Below are positions 31,113 through 39,654 of a stretch of 39,659 bases of DNA, in pieces (the stretch's first letter is position 1; each line of letters opens with the position of its first letter). The position numbers and the translations under genes are program-made. The stretch is from Pseudomonas sp. RIT623 (GTDB lineage Bacteria; Pseudomonadota; Gammaproteobacteria; Pseudomonadales; Pseudomonadaceae). Below the pieces are notes generated by a model. The model did not search any database. It had not been told where the DNA came from and worked only from the letters and a program-made list of their open reading frames with translations. The stretch is from the NCBI RefSeq assembly GCF_004519305.1, contig NZ_SOZA01000044.1, forward strand, positions 1 to 39,659. The letters run 5' to 3'.

Positions 31113-31325
31113 TTACTCCGGACGAACCTGCGCAGCCTGCATGCCCTTCTGGCCGCGCTCGGCAACGAAGGAAACGGTCTGGCCTTCTTTCAGGCTCTTG
31201 AAGCCGTCGGTTTCGATGGCCTTGAAGTGTACGAACAGGTCGTCGCCGCCGCCTTGAGGAGTGATGAAGCCGAAGCCTTTTTCATCGTTGAACCACTTGA
31301 CGGTGCCGGTTTGGCGATTGGACAT
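31113..31325 (-). CDS. CspA-family cold-shock protein (nucleic-acid chaperone)
   Basis: The product has 70 residues and one cold-shock OB-fold. RNP1 is KGFGFITP, RNP2 is DLFVHF, and the start is MSNRQTGTVKWFNDEKGFGF. It binds single-stranded RNA/DNA and melts structure. The ATG at 31325 has GGAG upstream. A minus-strand -10 TATAGT (31397-31402) suggests a leader of about 65 nt. The family cannot be split into cold-inducible and constitutive members from sequence alone. Confidence 0.93.
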   Translation of the reverse strand: MSNRQTGTVKWFNDEKGFGFITPQGGGDDLFVHFKAIETDGFKSLKEGQTVSFVAERGQKGMQAAQVRPE

Positions 31326-31396
31326 GGGGTGAATCTCCAGAAACATGATTTTTTATCGGGGTGCAGTGTCGCCTAAGCTTCAGTGGCACCGACGAC

Positions 31397-31402
31397 ACTA
31401 TA
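31397..31402 (-). promoter_or_regulatory. -10 element of the cold-shock gene
   Basis: TATAGT on the minus strand, about 72 bp upstream of the cold-shock start; no clear -35 is seen. Confidence 0.4.
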
Positions 31403-31488
31403 GTCTAATTCTTCGCATCTAGCGCCTATTACCTTCGCAGGATGTTGATCCAAGGCAAAAGATGCGACGGGTAGCCGGAAAAACCGGC

Positions 31489-31791
31489 CTATTTTGGCTT
31501 GCAACTGGCCTGGACCACCTGCTGGGCCTTCTGCATCAGCTTGGCGTCTACGCCGTCCTGGCTGTCGAGGTCCTCGATCTCCTTGTCGTTGAAATTCTTC
31601 TTGATGGCTTGGGCACCACACTCGCAGTGCTTCTTGGCTGTCGCCGCATCCACGCCTTGGCCGCTCGCCACTTGTTGGCACTGTGCCATATAGGACGCTT
31701 CCTTGCCGGCGGGGAAATTGCCTGCGTTGGCAGTCAGGGGCAGCAGCAGGGCGCTCGCGGCGCAGGCAGCCAGAAGGGACTGAAGTCGCAT
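31489..31791 (-). CDS. Secreted Cys-containing small protein
   Basis: The product has 100 residues with a Sec signal peptide ending about ANA (residue 22). The mature part has four Cys (AQCQQ, KKHCECG, QASCKPK), enough for two disulfides, and is mainly helical. No family is recognised. AGGAG lies 8 nt before ATG 31791. It is transcribed away from thrS. Confidence 0.65.
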   Translation of the reverse strand: MRLQSLLAACAASALLLPLTANAGNFPAGKEASYMAQCQQVASGQGVDAATAKKHCECGAQAIKKNFNDKEIEDLDSQDGVDAKLMQKAQQVVQASCKPK

Positions 31792-32127
31792 AACCGGACA
31801 CTCCTTGGTTAATAGTCTCATCAAGAGTAGGTTGCTTCAGAAAGTCTGATAGGAAATTTTCCGCAAGAGTTCACCGCCAAGGCGTAAATTCCAAATATTT
31901 CTGCCGGCCGCTCTAGCCCCGTGCTAGCATGCCTCCCTTGCGCCACGCCCTGTGCGGGCGCATTTCTCTTTATACCTTCCAGTCACTCTGGTTCGTCCCT
32001 GGCAGGCCGAAAGGTCTCTGCCACTGTGAGGCAGGCTTTCCCGCGGGAAAGGCAGGGCGGATCTTGTACTGGCTCATCCCAACCCACGTGACCTTTGGTA
32101 GGGGTCACCACTAGGAGAGGAGGCGCC
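31792..32127 (+). other. Upstream region and leader of thrS
   Basis: This 336-base gap has no gene I can support. TGCTAGCAT (31919-31927) is an extended -10-like element for thrS. A hairpin GTGACC/GGTCAC with a 9-base loop (32088-32108) stops 5 nt before the GGAGAGGAGG ribosome site. E. coli ThrS represses its own translation through a structured leader; a similar device here is possible but unproved. Confidence 0.45.
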
Positions 32128-34050
32128 ATGCCCGTAATTACTCTTCCCGATGGCAGTCAACGCACGTTCGACCAGCCGGTATCCGTAGCCGAAGTCGCCG
32201 CTTCGATTGGCGCGGGCCTGGCCAAGGCCACCCTGGCCGGCAAGGTCGATGGCAAGCTCGTCGATGCCTGCGACAAGATCGACCACGACGCCACCCTGCA
32301 GATCATCACCCCTAAAGATGAAGAGGGACTGGAGATCATCCGTCACTCGTGCGCCCACCTGATCGGCCACGCCGTGAAACAGCTGTACCCGACCGCCAAG
32401 ATGGTGATCGGCCCGGTGATCGATGAAGGTTTCTACTACGACATCGCCTACGAGCGTCCTTTCACCCCCGAGGACCTCGCCGCCATCGAAAAGCGCATGC
32501 AGCAGCTGATCGAGAAGGACTACGACGTCGTCAAGAAGATGACCCCGCGCGCCGATGTCATCGAGGTGTTCACCCAGCGTGGCGAAGACTACAAGCTGCG
32601 CCTGGTCGAGGACATGCCCGATGAACAGGCCATGGGCCTGTACTACCACGAAGAATACGTCGACATGTGCCGTGGCCCGCACGTGCCGAACACCCGCTTC
32701 CTCAAGGCGTTCAAGCTGACCAAGCTCAGCGGCGCCTACTGGCGTGGCGATGCCAAGAACGAACAGCTGCAACGTGTGTACGGCACCGCCTGGGCCGACA
32801 AGAAGCAGCTGGCGGCGTACATCCAGCGCATCGAAGAAGCCGAAAAACGCGACCACCGCAAGATCGGCAAGCAGCTCGACCTGTTCCACCTGCAGGAAGA
32901 AGCACCGGGCATGGTGTTCTGGCACGCCAATGGCTGGACCGTGTACCAGGTGCTCGAGCAGTACATGCGTAAAGTGCAGCGCGAGAACGGCTACCAGGAG
33001 ATCAAGACCCCGCAGGTGGTCGATCGTATTCTCTGGGAGCGTTCCGGCCACTGGACCAACTACGCCGAGAACATGTTCACCACCGCCTCGGAAAGCCGTG
33101 ACTACGCGGTGAAGCCGATGAACTGCCCGTGCCACGTGCAGGTGTTCAACCAGGGCCTGAAGTCCTACCGCGACCTGCCGCTGCGCCTGGCCGAGTTCGG
33201 CGCCTGCCACCGCAACGAGCCGTCCGGCGCGCTGCATGGCATCATGCGCGTGCGTGGCTTCGTGCAGGACGATGCGCACATCTTCTGCACCGAGGAGCAG
33301 GTGAAGAAGGAAGCTGCCGACTTCATCAAGCTGACCCTGGATGTGTACAAGGACTTCGGCTTCACCGACGTCGCCATGAAGCTGTCGACCCGTCCGGCCA
33401 AGCGCGTGGGTTCCGAAGAGCTGTGGGATCGCGCCGAAGGCGCCCTGGCCGATGCCCTGAACGACTCGGGCCTGGAGTGGGAATACCAGCCGGGCGAGGG
33501 CGCGTTCTACGGTCCGAAGATCGAGTTCACCCTGCGCGACTGCCTCGGCCGTAACTGGCAGTGCGGCACCCTGCAGTACGACCCGAACCTTCCAGAGCGC
33601 CTGGATGCCAGCTACATCGCCGAAGATAACAGCCGAGTTCGCCCGGTAATGCTGCACCGCGCCATCCTCGGTTCGTTCGAGCGCTTCATCGGCATGCTCA
33701 TCGAGCATTACGCTGGCGTGTTCCCGGCCTGGCTCGCCCCGACCCAAGCCGTGATCATGAACATCACCGACAAACAGGCCGATTTCGCCCTCGAGGTGGA
33801 AAAAGCCCTGAACGGTAGCGGATTCCGTGCCAAGTCGGACTTGAGAAATGAGAAGATCGGCTTTAAAATCCGCGAGCATACGTTGCTGCGGGTCCCTTAC
33901 CTTTTGGTTATAGGGGATCGCGAAGTCGAAACGCAAACCGTCGCTGTGCGCACCCGTGAAGGCGCAGACCTGGGCTCGATGCCCGTCGCGCAGTTCACTG
34001 AGCTGCTGTCGCAAGCGGTTTCCCGGCGTGGTCGCCAAGAATCGGAGTAA
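32128..34050 (+). CDS. thrS: Threonyl-tRNA synthetase
   Basis: The product has 640 residues. It has an N-terminal TGS domain (MPVITLPDGSQRTFDQPVSV), an editing domain with HSCAHLIGHAVKQLYPTAK, a class II catalytic core with Zn-binding MNCPCHVQVF and FRxxE-like FGACHRNEPSGALHG, then an anticodon-binding domain (GVFPAWLAPTQAV to the end). GGAGAGGAGG precedes ATG 32128. It charges tRNA-Thr. infC starts 3 nt after the stop. Confidence 0.98.
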   Translation: MPVITLPDGSQRTFDQPVSVAEVAASIGAGLAKATLAGKVDGKLVDACDKIDHDATLQIITPKDEEGLEIIRHSCAHLIGHAVKQLYPTAKMVIGPVIDEGFYYDIAYERPFTPEDLAAIEKRMQQLIEKDYDVVKKMTPRADVIEVFTQRGEDYKLRLVEDMPDEQAMGLYYHEEYVDMCRGPHVPNTRFLKAFKLTKLSGAYWRGDAKNEQLQRVYGTAWADKKQLAAYIQRIEEAEKRDHRKIGKQLDLFHLQEEAPGMVFWHANGWTVYQVLEQYMRKVQRENGYQEIKTPQVVDRILWERSGHWTNYAENMFTTASESRDYAVKPMNCPCHVQVFNQGLKSYRDLPLRLAEFGACHRNEPSGALHGIMRVRGFVQDDAHIFCTEEQVKKEAADFIKLTLDVYKDFGFTDVAMKLSTRPAKRVGSEELWDRAEGALADALNDSGLEWEYQPGEGAFYGPKIEFTLRDCLGRNWQCGTLQYDPNLPERLDASYIAEDNSRVRPVMLHRAILGSFERFIGMLIEHYAGVFPAWLAPTQAVIMNITDKQADFALEVEKALNGSGFRAKSDLRNEKIGFKIREHTLLRVPYLLVIGDREVETQTVAVRTREGADLGSMPVAQFTELLSQAVSRRGRQESE

Positions 34051-34052
34051 AG

Positions 34053-34601
34053 ATTATTAAGCGTGAAATGAGAAACGATAAACGAACTGCACCGAAAGCC
34101 CCGATCAACGAGAATATCTCGGCACGCGAGGTTCGGTTAATTGGTGCTGACGGCGAGCAGATTGGCATCGTCTCGATTGATGAAGCGCTGCGTATCGCTG
34201 ATGAAGCGAAGCTGGATCTGGTGGAAATCTCTGCAGACGCGGTACCGCCCGTCTGCAAGGTGATGGACTACGGCAAGCACCTCTTCGAGAAGAAGAAGCA
34301 GGCCAACGAAGCCAAGAAGAACCAGAAGCAGATCCAGATCAAAGAAATCAAGTTTCGTCCAGGGACGGAAGAAGGGGATTACCAGGTAAAACTACGCAAC
34401 CTGGTACGTTTCCTTAGCGATGGGGACAAGGCCAAGATCTCTCTGAGATTCCGCGGCCGTGAGATGGCCCACCAGGAGCTGGGCATGGAGCTGTTGAAGC
34501 GGGTCGAAGCTGACCTCGTGGAATACGGCACCGTTGAGCAGCATCCGAAGATGGAAGGACGCCAGCTTATGATGGTCATCGCCCCCAAAAAGAAGAAGTA
34601 A
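34053..34601 (+). CDS. infC: Translation initiation factor IF-3 (AUU start)
   Basis: The product has 182 residues if started at ATT 34053, which has GGAG 5 nt upstream directly after the thrS stop. The first ATG (34068) lacks its own site. AUU starts are the known means of IF-3 self-repression. The N-domain contains INENISAREVRLIGADGEQI, the C-domain KEIKFRPGTEEGDYQ and KISLRFRGREMAH. IF-3 binds the 30S subunit and checks initiator tRNA. Confidence 0.95.
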   Translation: MIKREMRNDKRTAPKAPINENISAREVRLIGADGEQIGIVSIDEALRIADEAKLDLVEISADAVPPVCKVMDYGKHLFEKKKQANEAKKNQKQIQIKEIKFRPGTEEGDYQVKLRNLVRFLSDGDKAKISLRFRGREMAHQELGMELLKRVEADLVEYGTVEQHPKMEGRQLMMVIAPKKKK

Positions 34602-34664
34602 TCTCCCGGGCACGGCAGGCCTGATGATTATTGTGTAATTTTTATTCGAATGCGGAGTTCCAAC

Positions 34665-34859
34665 ATGCCAAAAATGAAAACCAAGAGCGGTGCTGCGAAG
34701 CGCTTCCTGAAGACGGCTTCCGGCTTCAAGCACAAGCACGCTTTCAAGAGCCACATCCTGACCAAAATGTCGACCAAGCGTAAGCGTCAACTGCGCGGTG
34801 CCAGCTTGCTGCACCCGTCTGACGTGGCAAAAGTCGAGCGCATGCTGCGCGTTCGTTAA
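34665..34859 (+). CDS. rpmI: 50S ribosomal protein L35
   Basis: The product has 64 very basic residues, starts MPKMKTKSGAAKRFLKTASG and includes HKHAFKSHILTKMSTKRKR, standard for L35. GGAG precedes the ATG at 34665. It lies between infC and rplT. Confidence 0.97.
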   Translation: MPKMKTKSGAAKRFLKTASGFKHKHAFKSHILTKMSTKRKRQLRGASLLHPSDVAKVERMLRVR

Positions 34860-34886
34860 TTCTGGTTAAGATAGAGGAAGTTACTC

Positions 34887-35243
34887 ATGGCTCGTGTTAA
34901 GCGCGGCGTTATCGCTCGTAAGCGTCACAAAAAAATTCTGAAACTGGCTAAAGGCTACTACGGTGCACGCTCGCGCGTATTCCGCGTTGCCAAGCAAGCG
35001 GTCATCAAGGCAGGCCAATACGCCTACCGCGACCGTCGCCAGAAGAAGCGTCAGTTCCGCGCACTGTGGATCGCTCGTATCAACGCCGGTGCCCGCACCA
35101 ACGGTCTGTCGTACAGCCGTCTGATTGCTGGCCTGAAAAAAGCGTCGATCGAAATCGACCGCAAGGTTCTGGCTGATCTGGCAGTGAACGAAAAAGCGGC
35201 GTTTGCTGCGATTGTCGAGAAGGCTAAAGCCGTACTGGCTTAA
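34887..35243 (+). CDS. rplT: 50S ribosomal protein L20
   Basis: The product has 118 residues and starts MARVKRGVIARKRHKKILKL, with YGARSRVFRVAKQAV, normal for L20. In E. coli L20 represses rpmI and rplT translation. Followed by two hairpins before pheS. Confidence 0.97.
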   Translation: MARVKRGVIARKRHKKILKLAKGYYGARSRVFRVAKQAVIKAGQYAYRDRRQKKRQFRALWIARINAGARTNGLSYSRLIAGLKKASIEIDRKVLADLAVNEKAAFAAIVEKAKAVLA

Positions 35244-35299
35244 GTACCCACGACAATCATCCGGCGGCGCCTGCGCCGTCGGGTGTAAAACGTCATCGG

Positions 35300-35336
35300 A
35301 TAGGGGAAGAGCCTTCAAAAGCTCTTCCCCTATTTT
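35300..35336 (+). terminator. Strong terminator/attenuator between rplT and pheS
   Basis: A perfect 13-bp stem (ATAGGGGAAGAGC with GCTCTTCCCCTAT), 8-base loop, then TTT. An upstream GC-rich hairpin is at about 35263-35282. pheST is attenuated in E. coli by a Phe-rich leader peptide; I see no such peptide here, so partial termination is more likely. Confidence 0.7.
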
Positions 35337-35354
35337 CGTATCTGGAGTCTGTAC

Positions 35355-36371
35355 ATGGAAAACCTGGACGCGCTGGTCGCCCAAGCCCTCGAGGCCGTGG
35401 AACGCGCTGAAGACATCACTACCCTGGAACAGATCCGGGTCCAATATCTCGGCAAGAAAGGCGAGCTGACCCAGGTGATGAAGACCCTGGGCAACCTGCC
35501 AGCCGAAGAGCGCCCCAAGGTCGGCGCGCTGATCAACGACGCCAAGGAACGCGTTACCGACGTGCTCAACGCACGCAAGGCCGCCTTTGAAGAGGCCGAG
35601 CTTAACGCTCGCCTGGCCGCCGAATGCATCGACGTGACCCTGCCAGGCCGTGGCCAGACCACCGGCGGGCTGCACCCGATCACCCGTACTCTCGAGCGCA
35701 TCGAGCAGTTCTTCACCCACATCGGCTACGGCATCGCCGAAGGCCCTGAGGTCGAAGACGACTACCACAACTTCGAAGCGCTCAACATCCCCGGCCACCA
35801 CCCGGCCCGGGCGATGCACGACACCTTCTACTTCAACGCCAACATGCTGCTGCGCACCCACACCTCGCCGGTCCAGGTGCGCACCATGGAAAGCACCCAG
35901 CCGCCGATCCGCATCGTCTGCCCAGGCCGTGTGTACCGTTGCGACTCGGATATCACCCACTCGCCGATGTTCCACCAGGTCGAAGGCCTGCTGGTCGATC
36001 GCGGCATCAACTTCGCCGACCTCAAGGGCACCATCGAAGAGTTCCTGCGGGTGTTCTTCGAGAAAGAACTGGCCGTGCGCTTCCGCCCGTCGTTCTTCCC
36101 CTTCACCGAGCCGAGCGCCGAAGTCGACATCCAGTGCGTGATGTGTTCCGGCAAGGGCTGCCGCGTGTGCAAGCAGACCGGCTGGCTGGAAGTGATGGGC
36201 TGCGGCATGGTCCACCCGAACGTGCTGCGCATGTCCGGCATCGACCCGGAAGAGTACCAGGGCTTCGCCTTCGGCATGGGCGCCGAGCGCCTGGCCATGC
36301 TGCGCTATGGCGTCAACGATTTGCGTCTGTTCTTCGACAACGACCTGCGGTTCTTGGCTCAATTCCGCTAG
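35355..36371 (+). CDS. pheS: Phenylalanyl-tRNA synthetase alpha subunit
   Basis: The product has 338 residues. A coiled-coil N-terminal arm is followed by the class II core: HPITRTLERI, GPEVEDDYHNFEALN, motif 2 region FHQVEGLLVD and motif 3 GFAFGMGAERLAML. GGAG lies upstream. It pairs with PheT to form the alpha2-beta2 enzyme; pheT starts 31 nt after it. Confidence 0.98.
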   Translation: MENLDALVAQALEAVERAEDITTLEQIRVQYLGKKGELTQVMKTLGNLPAEERPKVGALINDAKERVTDVLNARKAAFEEAELNARLAAECIDVTLPGRGQTTGGLHPITRTLERIEQFFTHIGYGIAEGPEVEDDYHNFEALNIPGHHPARAMHDTFYFNANMLLRTHTSPVQVRTMESTQPPIRIVCPGRVYRCDSDITHSPMFHQVEGLLVDRGINFADLKGTIEEFLRVFFEKELAVRFRPSFFPFTEPSAEVDIQCVMCSGKGCRVCKQTGWLEVMGCGMVHPNVLRMSGIDPEEYQGFAFGMGAERLAMLRYGVNDLRLFFDNDLRFLAQFR

Positions 36372-36402
36372 GCCCAATCGACGCAACTTTCAGGAGAACA
36401 GC

Positions 36403-38784
36403 ATGAAATTCAGTGAACAGTGGCTGCGCGGTTGGGTAAACCCGCAAGTCTCCCGTGACGAACTGGTCGCCCGCCTGTCCATGGCCGGCCTCGAAGTCGA
36501 CAGCGTGACCCCCGCTGCCGGCCAGTTCAGCGGCATCGTGGTGGGCGAGATCCTCACCACCGAACAACACCCGGACGCCGACAAGCTGCGCGTGTGCCAG
36601 GTGAGCAACGGCGCAGAGACCTTCCAGGTGGTCTGCGGCGCCCCGAATGCCCGCCCAGGCATCAAGATCCCGTTCGCCATGATCGGCGCCGAACTGCCGG
36701 GCGACTTCAAGATCAAGAAGGCCAAGCTGCGCGGCGTCGAATCCTTCGGCATGCTCTGCTCGGCTGCCGAGCTGCAGATCAGCGAAGAGAACGACGGCCT
36801 GCTGGAACTGGCCGCCGACGCCCCGGTTGGCCAGGACATCCGTCAGTACCTGAACCTGGACGACGCCAGCATCGAGATCGGCCTGACCCCGAACCGCGGC
36901 GACTGCCTGTCCATCGCTGGCCTGGCCCGTGACGTCAGCGCCCTGTACGACGTGCCGGTCACCCGCCCGGTGGTGCCAGCCGTACCGGCTGCCCACGACG
37001 AAGTGCGCCCGGTCGAAGTCAGCGCCCCGGCCGCCTGCCCGCGCTACCTGGGCCGCGTGATCCGCAACGTCGACCTGAGCAAGCCGACCCCGCTGTGGAT
37101 GGTCGAGCGCCTGCGCCGCAGCGACGTGCGCAGCATCGACGCCGCCGTCGACATCACCAACTACGTGATGCTCGAGCTCGGCCAGCCGATGCACGCCTTC
37201 GACCTCGCCGAAATCAACGGTGGCATCCGCGTACGCATGGCCGAAGAGGGCGAGAAGCTCGTCCTGCTGGACGGCCAGGAAGTTGCCCTGCGCGCCGACA
37301 CCCTGGTGATCGCCGACCACACCCGCGCCCTGGCCATTGCCGGCGTGATGGGTGGCGAGCACAGCGGCGTCAACACCGAGAAGACCCGCGACCTGTTCCT
37401 CGAAAGCGCCTTCTTCGAGCCGATTTCCGTTGCCGGCAAGGCCCGTTCCTACGGCCTGCACACCGACGCTTCGCACCGCTACGAGCGCGGCGTGGACTCG
37501 CAACTGGCCCGTGAAGCCATGGAGCGCGCCACCGCCCTGATCCTCGAGATCGTCGGCGGCGAAGCAGGCCCCGTAGTCGAGACCGTGAGCGAGCAGCACC
37601 TGCCGAACATCGCGCCGATCACCCTGCGCGCCGAACGCATCACCCAGATGCTTGGCATGGAGATGGACGCCGCCCAGGTCGAGCAACTGCTCAACGCTCT
37701 GGAGCTGAAAACCAGCGCAAACGGGGCAGGGCAGTGGACGGTCACCGTCCCAAGCCACCGCTTCGACGTCAGCCTGGAAGTCGACCTGATCGAAGAGCTG
37801 GCCCGCCTGTACGGCTACAACAACCTGCCGGTCCGCTACCCGCAGGCCCGCCTGGCCCCGCAAGCCCGCCCGGAAACCCGCGGCGAGCTGCCGAACCTGC
37901 GCCGTCTGCTGGTCGCCCGCGGCTACCAGGAAGCCATCACCTACAGCTTCATCGACCCGAAACTGTTCGAGCTGTTCACCCCAGGCGTCGAGCCGCTGCT
38001 GCTGGCCAACCCCATCTCCAGCGACATGGCCGCCATGCGCGCCTCGCTGTGGCCGGGCCTGGTCAAGGCCATGCAGCACAACCTCAACCGTCAGCAAGAC
38101 CGCGTGCGCCTGTTCGAAAGCGGCCTGCGCTTCGTCGGCCAGCTCGGTGACCTCAAGCAGCAACCGATGATCGCTGGCGTCGTCACTGGCAGCCGCCTGC
38201 CGGAAGGCTGGGCCAACGGCCGCGACAGCATCGACTTCTTCGACGTCAAAGCCGACGTGGAAGCCCTGCTGGGTTACTCCGGTGCCCTGAGCGACTTCAC
38301 CTTCGCCGCCGGCAAGCACCCGGCCCTGCACCCCGGCCAGACCGCCCGCATCGAGCGCGACGGCAAGGAAGTCGGTTACCTCGGCGCGATCCACCCCGAG
38401 CTGGCCAAGACCCTCGGCCTCGACCGCCCGGTGTTCGTCTTCGAGCTGGTGCTCGGCGATGTAGTCGAAGGCCGCCTGCCGAAGTTCAGCGAGCTGTCCA
38501 AGTTCCCGGAAACCCGTCGTGACCTGGCCTTGATCGCAGGACGTGATGTAGCTTCTAGCTCGGTGCTTGAAGTAATTCGTGACAATGCGGGCGAATGGCT
38601 CACAGACCTCAGGCTGTTTGACGTCTACCAGGGTAAAGGCATTGATCCTGATAGAAAAAGCCTGGCGGTCGGCTTGACCTGGCAACATCCATCGCGCACT
38701 CTTAACGACGATGAGGTGAATGAAACCCTGCAAACCATCCTCACCTCGCTTGAACAAAGGTTGAACACCACGTTAAGGAAATAA
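36403..38784 (+). CDS. pheT: Phenylalanyl-tRNA synthetase beta subunit
   Basis: The product has 793 residues. From the N-terminus: a tRNA-binding OB domain (about 40-150), the B3/B4 editing region, the B5 domain, a catalytic-like core, and a C-terminal FDX-ACB domain (KFPETRRDLALIAGRDV). CAGGAG lies 8 nt before ATG 36403. The base use changes slightly after position 38540 towards A/T. It is followed 4 nt later by ihfA. Confidence 0.98.
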   Translation: MKFSEQWLRGWVNPQVSRDELVARLSMAGLEVDSVTPAAGQFSGIVVGEILTTEQHPDADKLRVCQVSNGAETFQVVCGAPNARPGIKIPFAMIGAELPGDFKIKKAKLRGVESFGMLCSAAELQISEENDGLLELAADAPVGQDIRQYLNLDDASIEIGLTPNRGDCLSIAGLARDVSALYDVPVTRPVVPAVPAAHDEVRPVEVSAPAACPRYLGRVIRNVDLSKPTPLWMVERLRRSDVRSIDAAVDITNYVMLELGQPMHAFDLAEINGGIRVRMAEEGEKLVLLDGQEVALRADTLVIADHTRALAIAGVMGGEHSGVNTEKTRDLFLESAFFEPISVAGKARSYGLHTDASHRYERGVDSQLAREAMERATALILEIVGGEAGPVVETVSEQHLPNIAPITLRAERITQMLGMEMDAAQVEQLLNALELKTSANGAGQWTVTVPSHRFDVSLEVDLIEELARLYGYNNLPVRYPQARLAPQARPETRGELPNLRRLLVARGYQEAITYSFIDPKLFELFTPGVEPLLLANPISSDMAAMRASLWPGLVKAMQHNLNRQQDRVRLFESGLRFVGQLGDLKQQPMIAGVVTGSRLPEGWANGRDSIDFFDVKADVEALLGYSGALSDFTFAAGKHPALHPGQTARIERDGKEVGYLGAIHPELAKTLGLDRPVFVFELVLGDVVEGRLPKFSELSKFPETRRDLALIAGRDVASSSVLEVIRDNAGEWLTDLRLFDVYQGKGIDPDRKSLAVGLTWQHPSRTLNDDEVNETLQTILTSLEQRLNTTLRK

Positions 38785-38788
38785 CGGC

Positions 38789-39091
38789 ATGGGTGCTCTG
38801 ACGAAAGCTGAGATGGCCGAAAGGCTGTACGAGGAGCTGGGGCTTAACAAGCGTGAGGCCAAGGAGCTGGTCGAGCTGTTTTTCGAAGAAATTCGGCACG
38901 CGCTTGAAGACAACGAGCAGGTCAAGTTGTCCGGTTTCGGCAACTTCGACCTTCGCGACAAACGCCAGCGGCCGGGCCGCAACCCTAAAACAGGGGAAGA
39001 GATCCCGATCACCGCGCGCCGCGTCGTCACCTTTCGTCCAGGGCAGAAGCTGAAAGCCCGGGTAGAGGCCTATGCTGGAACCAAGCCATAA
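38789..39091 (+). CDS. ihfA: Integration host factor alpha subunit
   Basis: The product has 100 residues, begins MGALTKAEMAERLYEELGLN and has the beta-arm DNA-bending motif GRNPKTGEEIPITARRVVTF with the intercalating Pro. It pairs with IHF beta and bends DNA. Starting 4 nt after pheT, it is the usual pheST-ihfA unit. The end overlaps the MerR-like gene by 20 nt. Confidence 0.97.
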   Translation: MGALTKAEMAERLYEELGLNKREAKELVELFFEEIRHALEDNEQVKLSGFGNFDLRDKRQRPGRNPKTGEEIPITARRVVTFRPGQKLKARVEAYAGTKP

Positions 39092-39428
39092 CGACGAGCT
39101 GCCCCCCATCCCGGGCAAACGCTACTTCACCATCGGTGAAGTCAGCGAGCTCTGTGCGGTAAAACCGCACGTGCTGCGCTACTGGGAGCAGGAGTTCACG
39201 CAGCTCAACCCGGTGAAGCGCCGTGGCAACCGGCGGTACTATCAGCGCCAGGACGTGCTGATGATCCGCCAGATCCGCGCTTTGCTGTATGACCAAGGCT
39301 TTACCATTGGCGGGGCGCGGTTACGGCTCTCCAGTGATGAGGTCAAGGATGAGTCCAGCCAGTACAAGCAGCTGATTCGGCAGATGATTGCGGAGTTGGA
39401 GGATGTGTTGGTGGTGCTCAAGAAGTGA
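39072..39428 (+). CDS. MerR-family transcriptional regulator
   Basis: The product has 118 residues. A winged helix-turn-helix (YFTIGEVSELCAVKPHVLRY, then the WEQEF and RRGNRRYY wing) is followed by a coiled-coil dimer helix. There is no metal- or drug-binding tail. The ATG at 39072 (near GAGG) lies in the last 20 nt of ihfA. This regulator sits after ihfA in many proteobacteria, target unknown. Confidence 0.88.
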   Translation: MLEPSHNDELPPIPGKRYFTIGEVSELCAVKPHVLRYWEQEFTQLNPVKRRGNRRYYQRQDVLMIRQIRALLYDQGFTIGGARLRLSSDEVKDESSQYKQLIRQMIAELEDVLVVLKK

Positions 39429-39530
39429 CCAAAGCCGATGAATGGAAAGTTTTTTGAAAAAAAGCTTCCATTAATCAAAAGGTTAGGGTAAATTTCTTCT
39501 CGTTCTCGGCAGCATTGAGAACCGCCTTGT

Positions 39531-39607
39531 CGGGGCGTAGCGCAGCCCGGTAGCGCACTTGCATGGGGTGCAAGGGGTCGAGTGTTCGAATCACTCCGTC
39601 CCGACCA
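39531..39607 (+). tRNA. tRNA-Pro (anticodon GGG)
   Basis: This is a 77-nt gene with acceptor CGGGGCG/CGTCCCG, anticodon loop ATGGGGT (anticodon GGG, reads CCC/CCU), T-arm GAGTG-TTCGAAT-CACTC and an encoded CCA. Confidence 0.95.
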
Positions 39608-39615
39608 TTATTGAA

Positions 39616-39654
39616 ACGAAAAAGCCCAGTCGAAAACGACTGGGCTTTTTCGTT
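39616..39654. terminator. Terminator after tRNA-Pro
   Basis: An 18-bp stem (AAAAAGCCCAGTCG and CGACTGGGCTTTTT) with loop AAAA, ending in five T residues. Its A/T flanks make it active in both directions. Confidence 0.9.

Noticed and set aside
32074..34038. 654-residue minus-strand frame opposite thrS
   Set aside because: Antisense shadow of the synthetase gene.
36313..38757. Long 814-residue minus-strand open frame opposite pheT
   Set aside because: Composition (His/Gln/Val-rich) and lack of motifs mark it as an antisense shadow of pheT.
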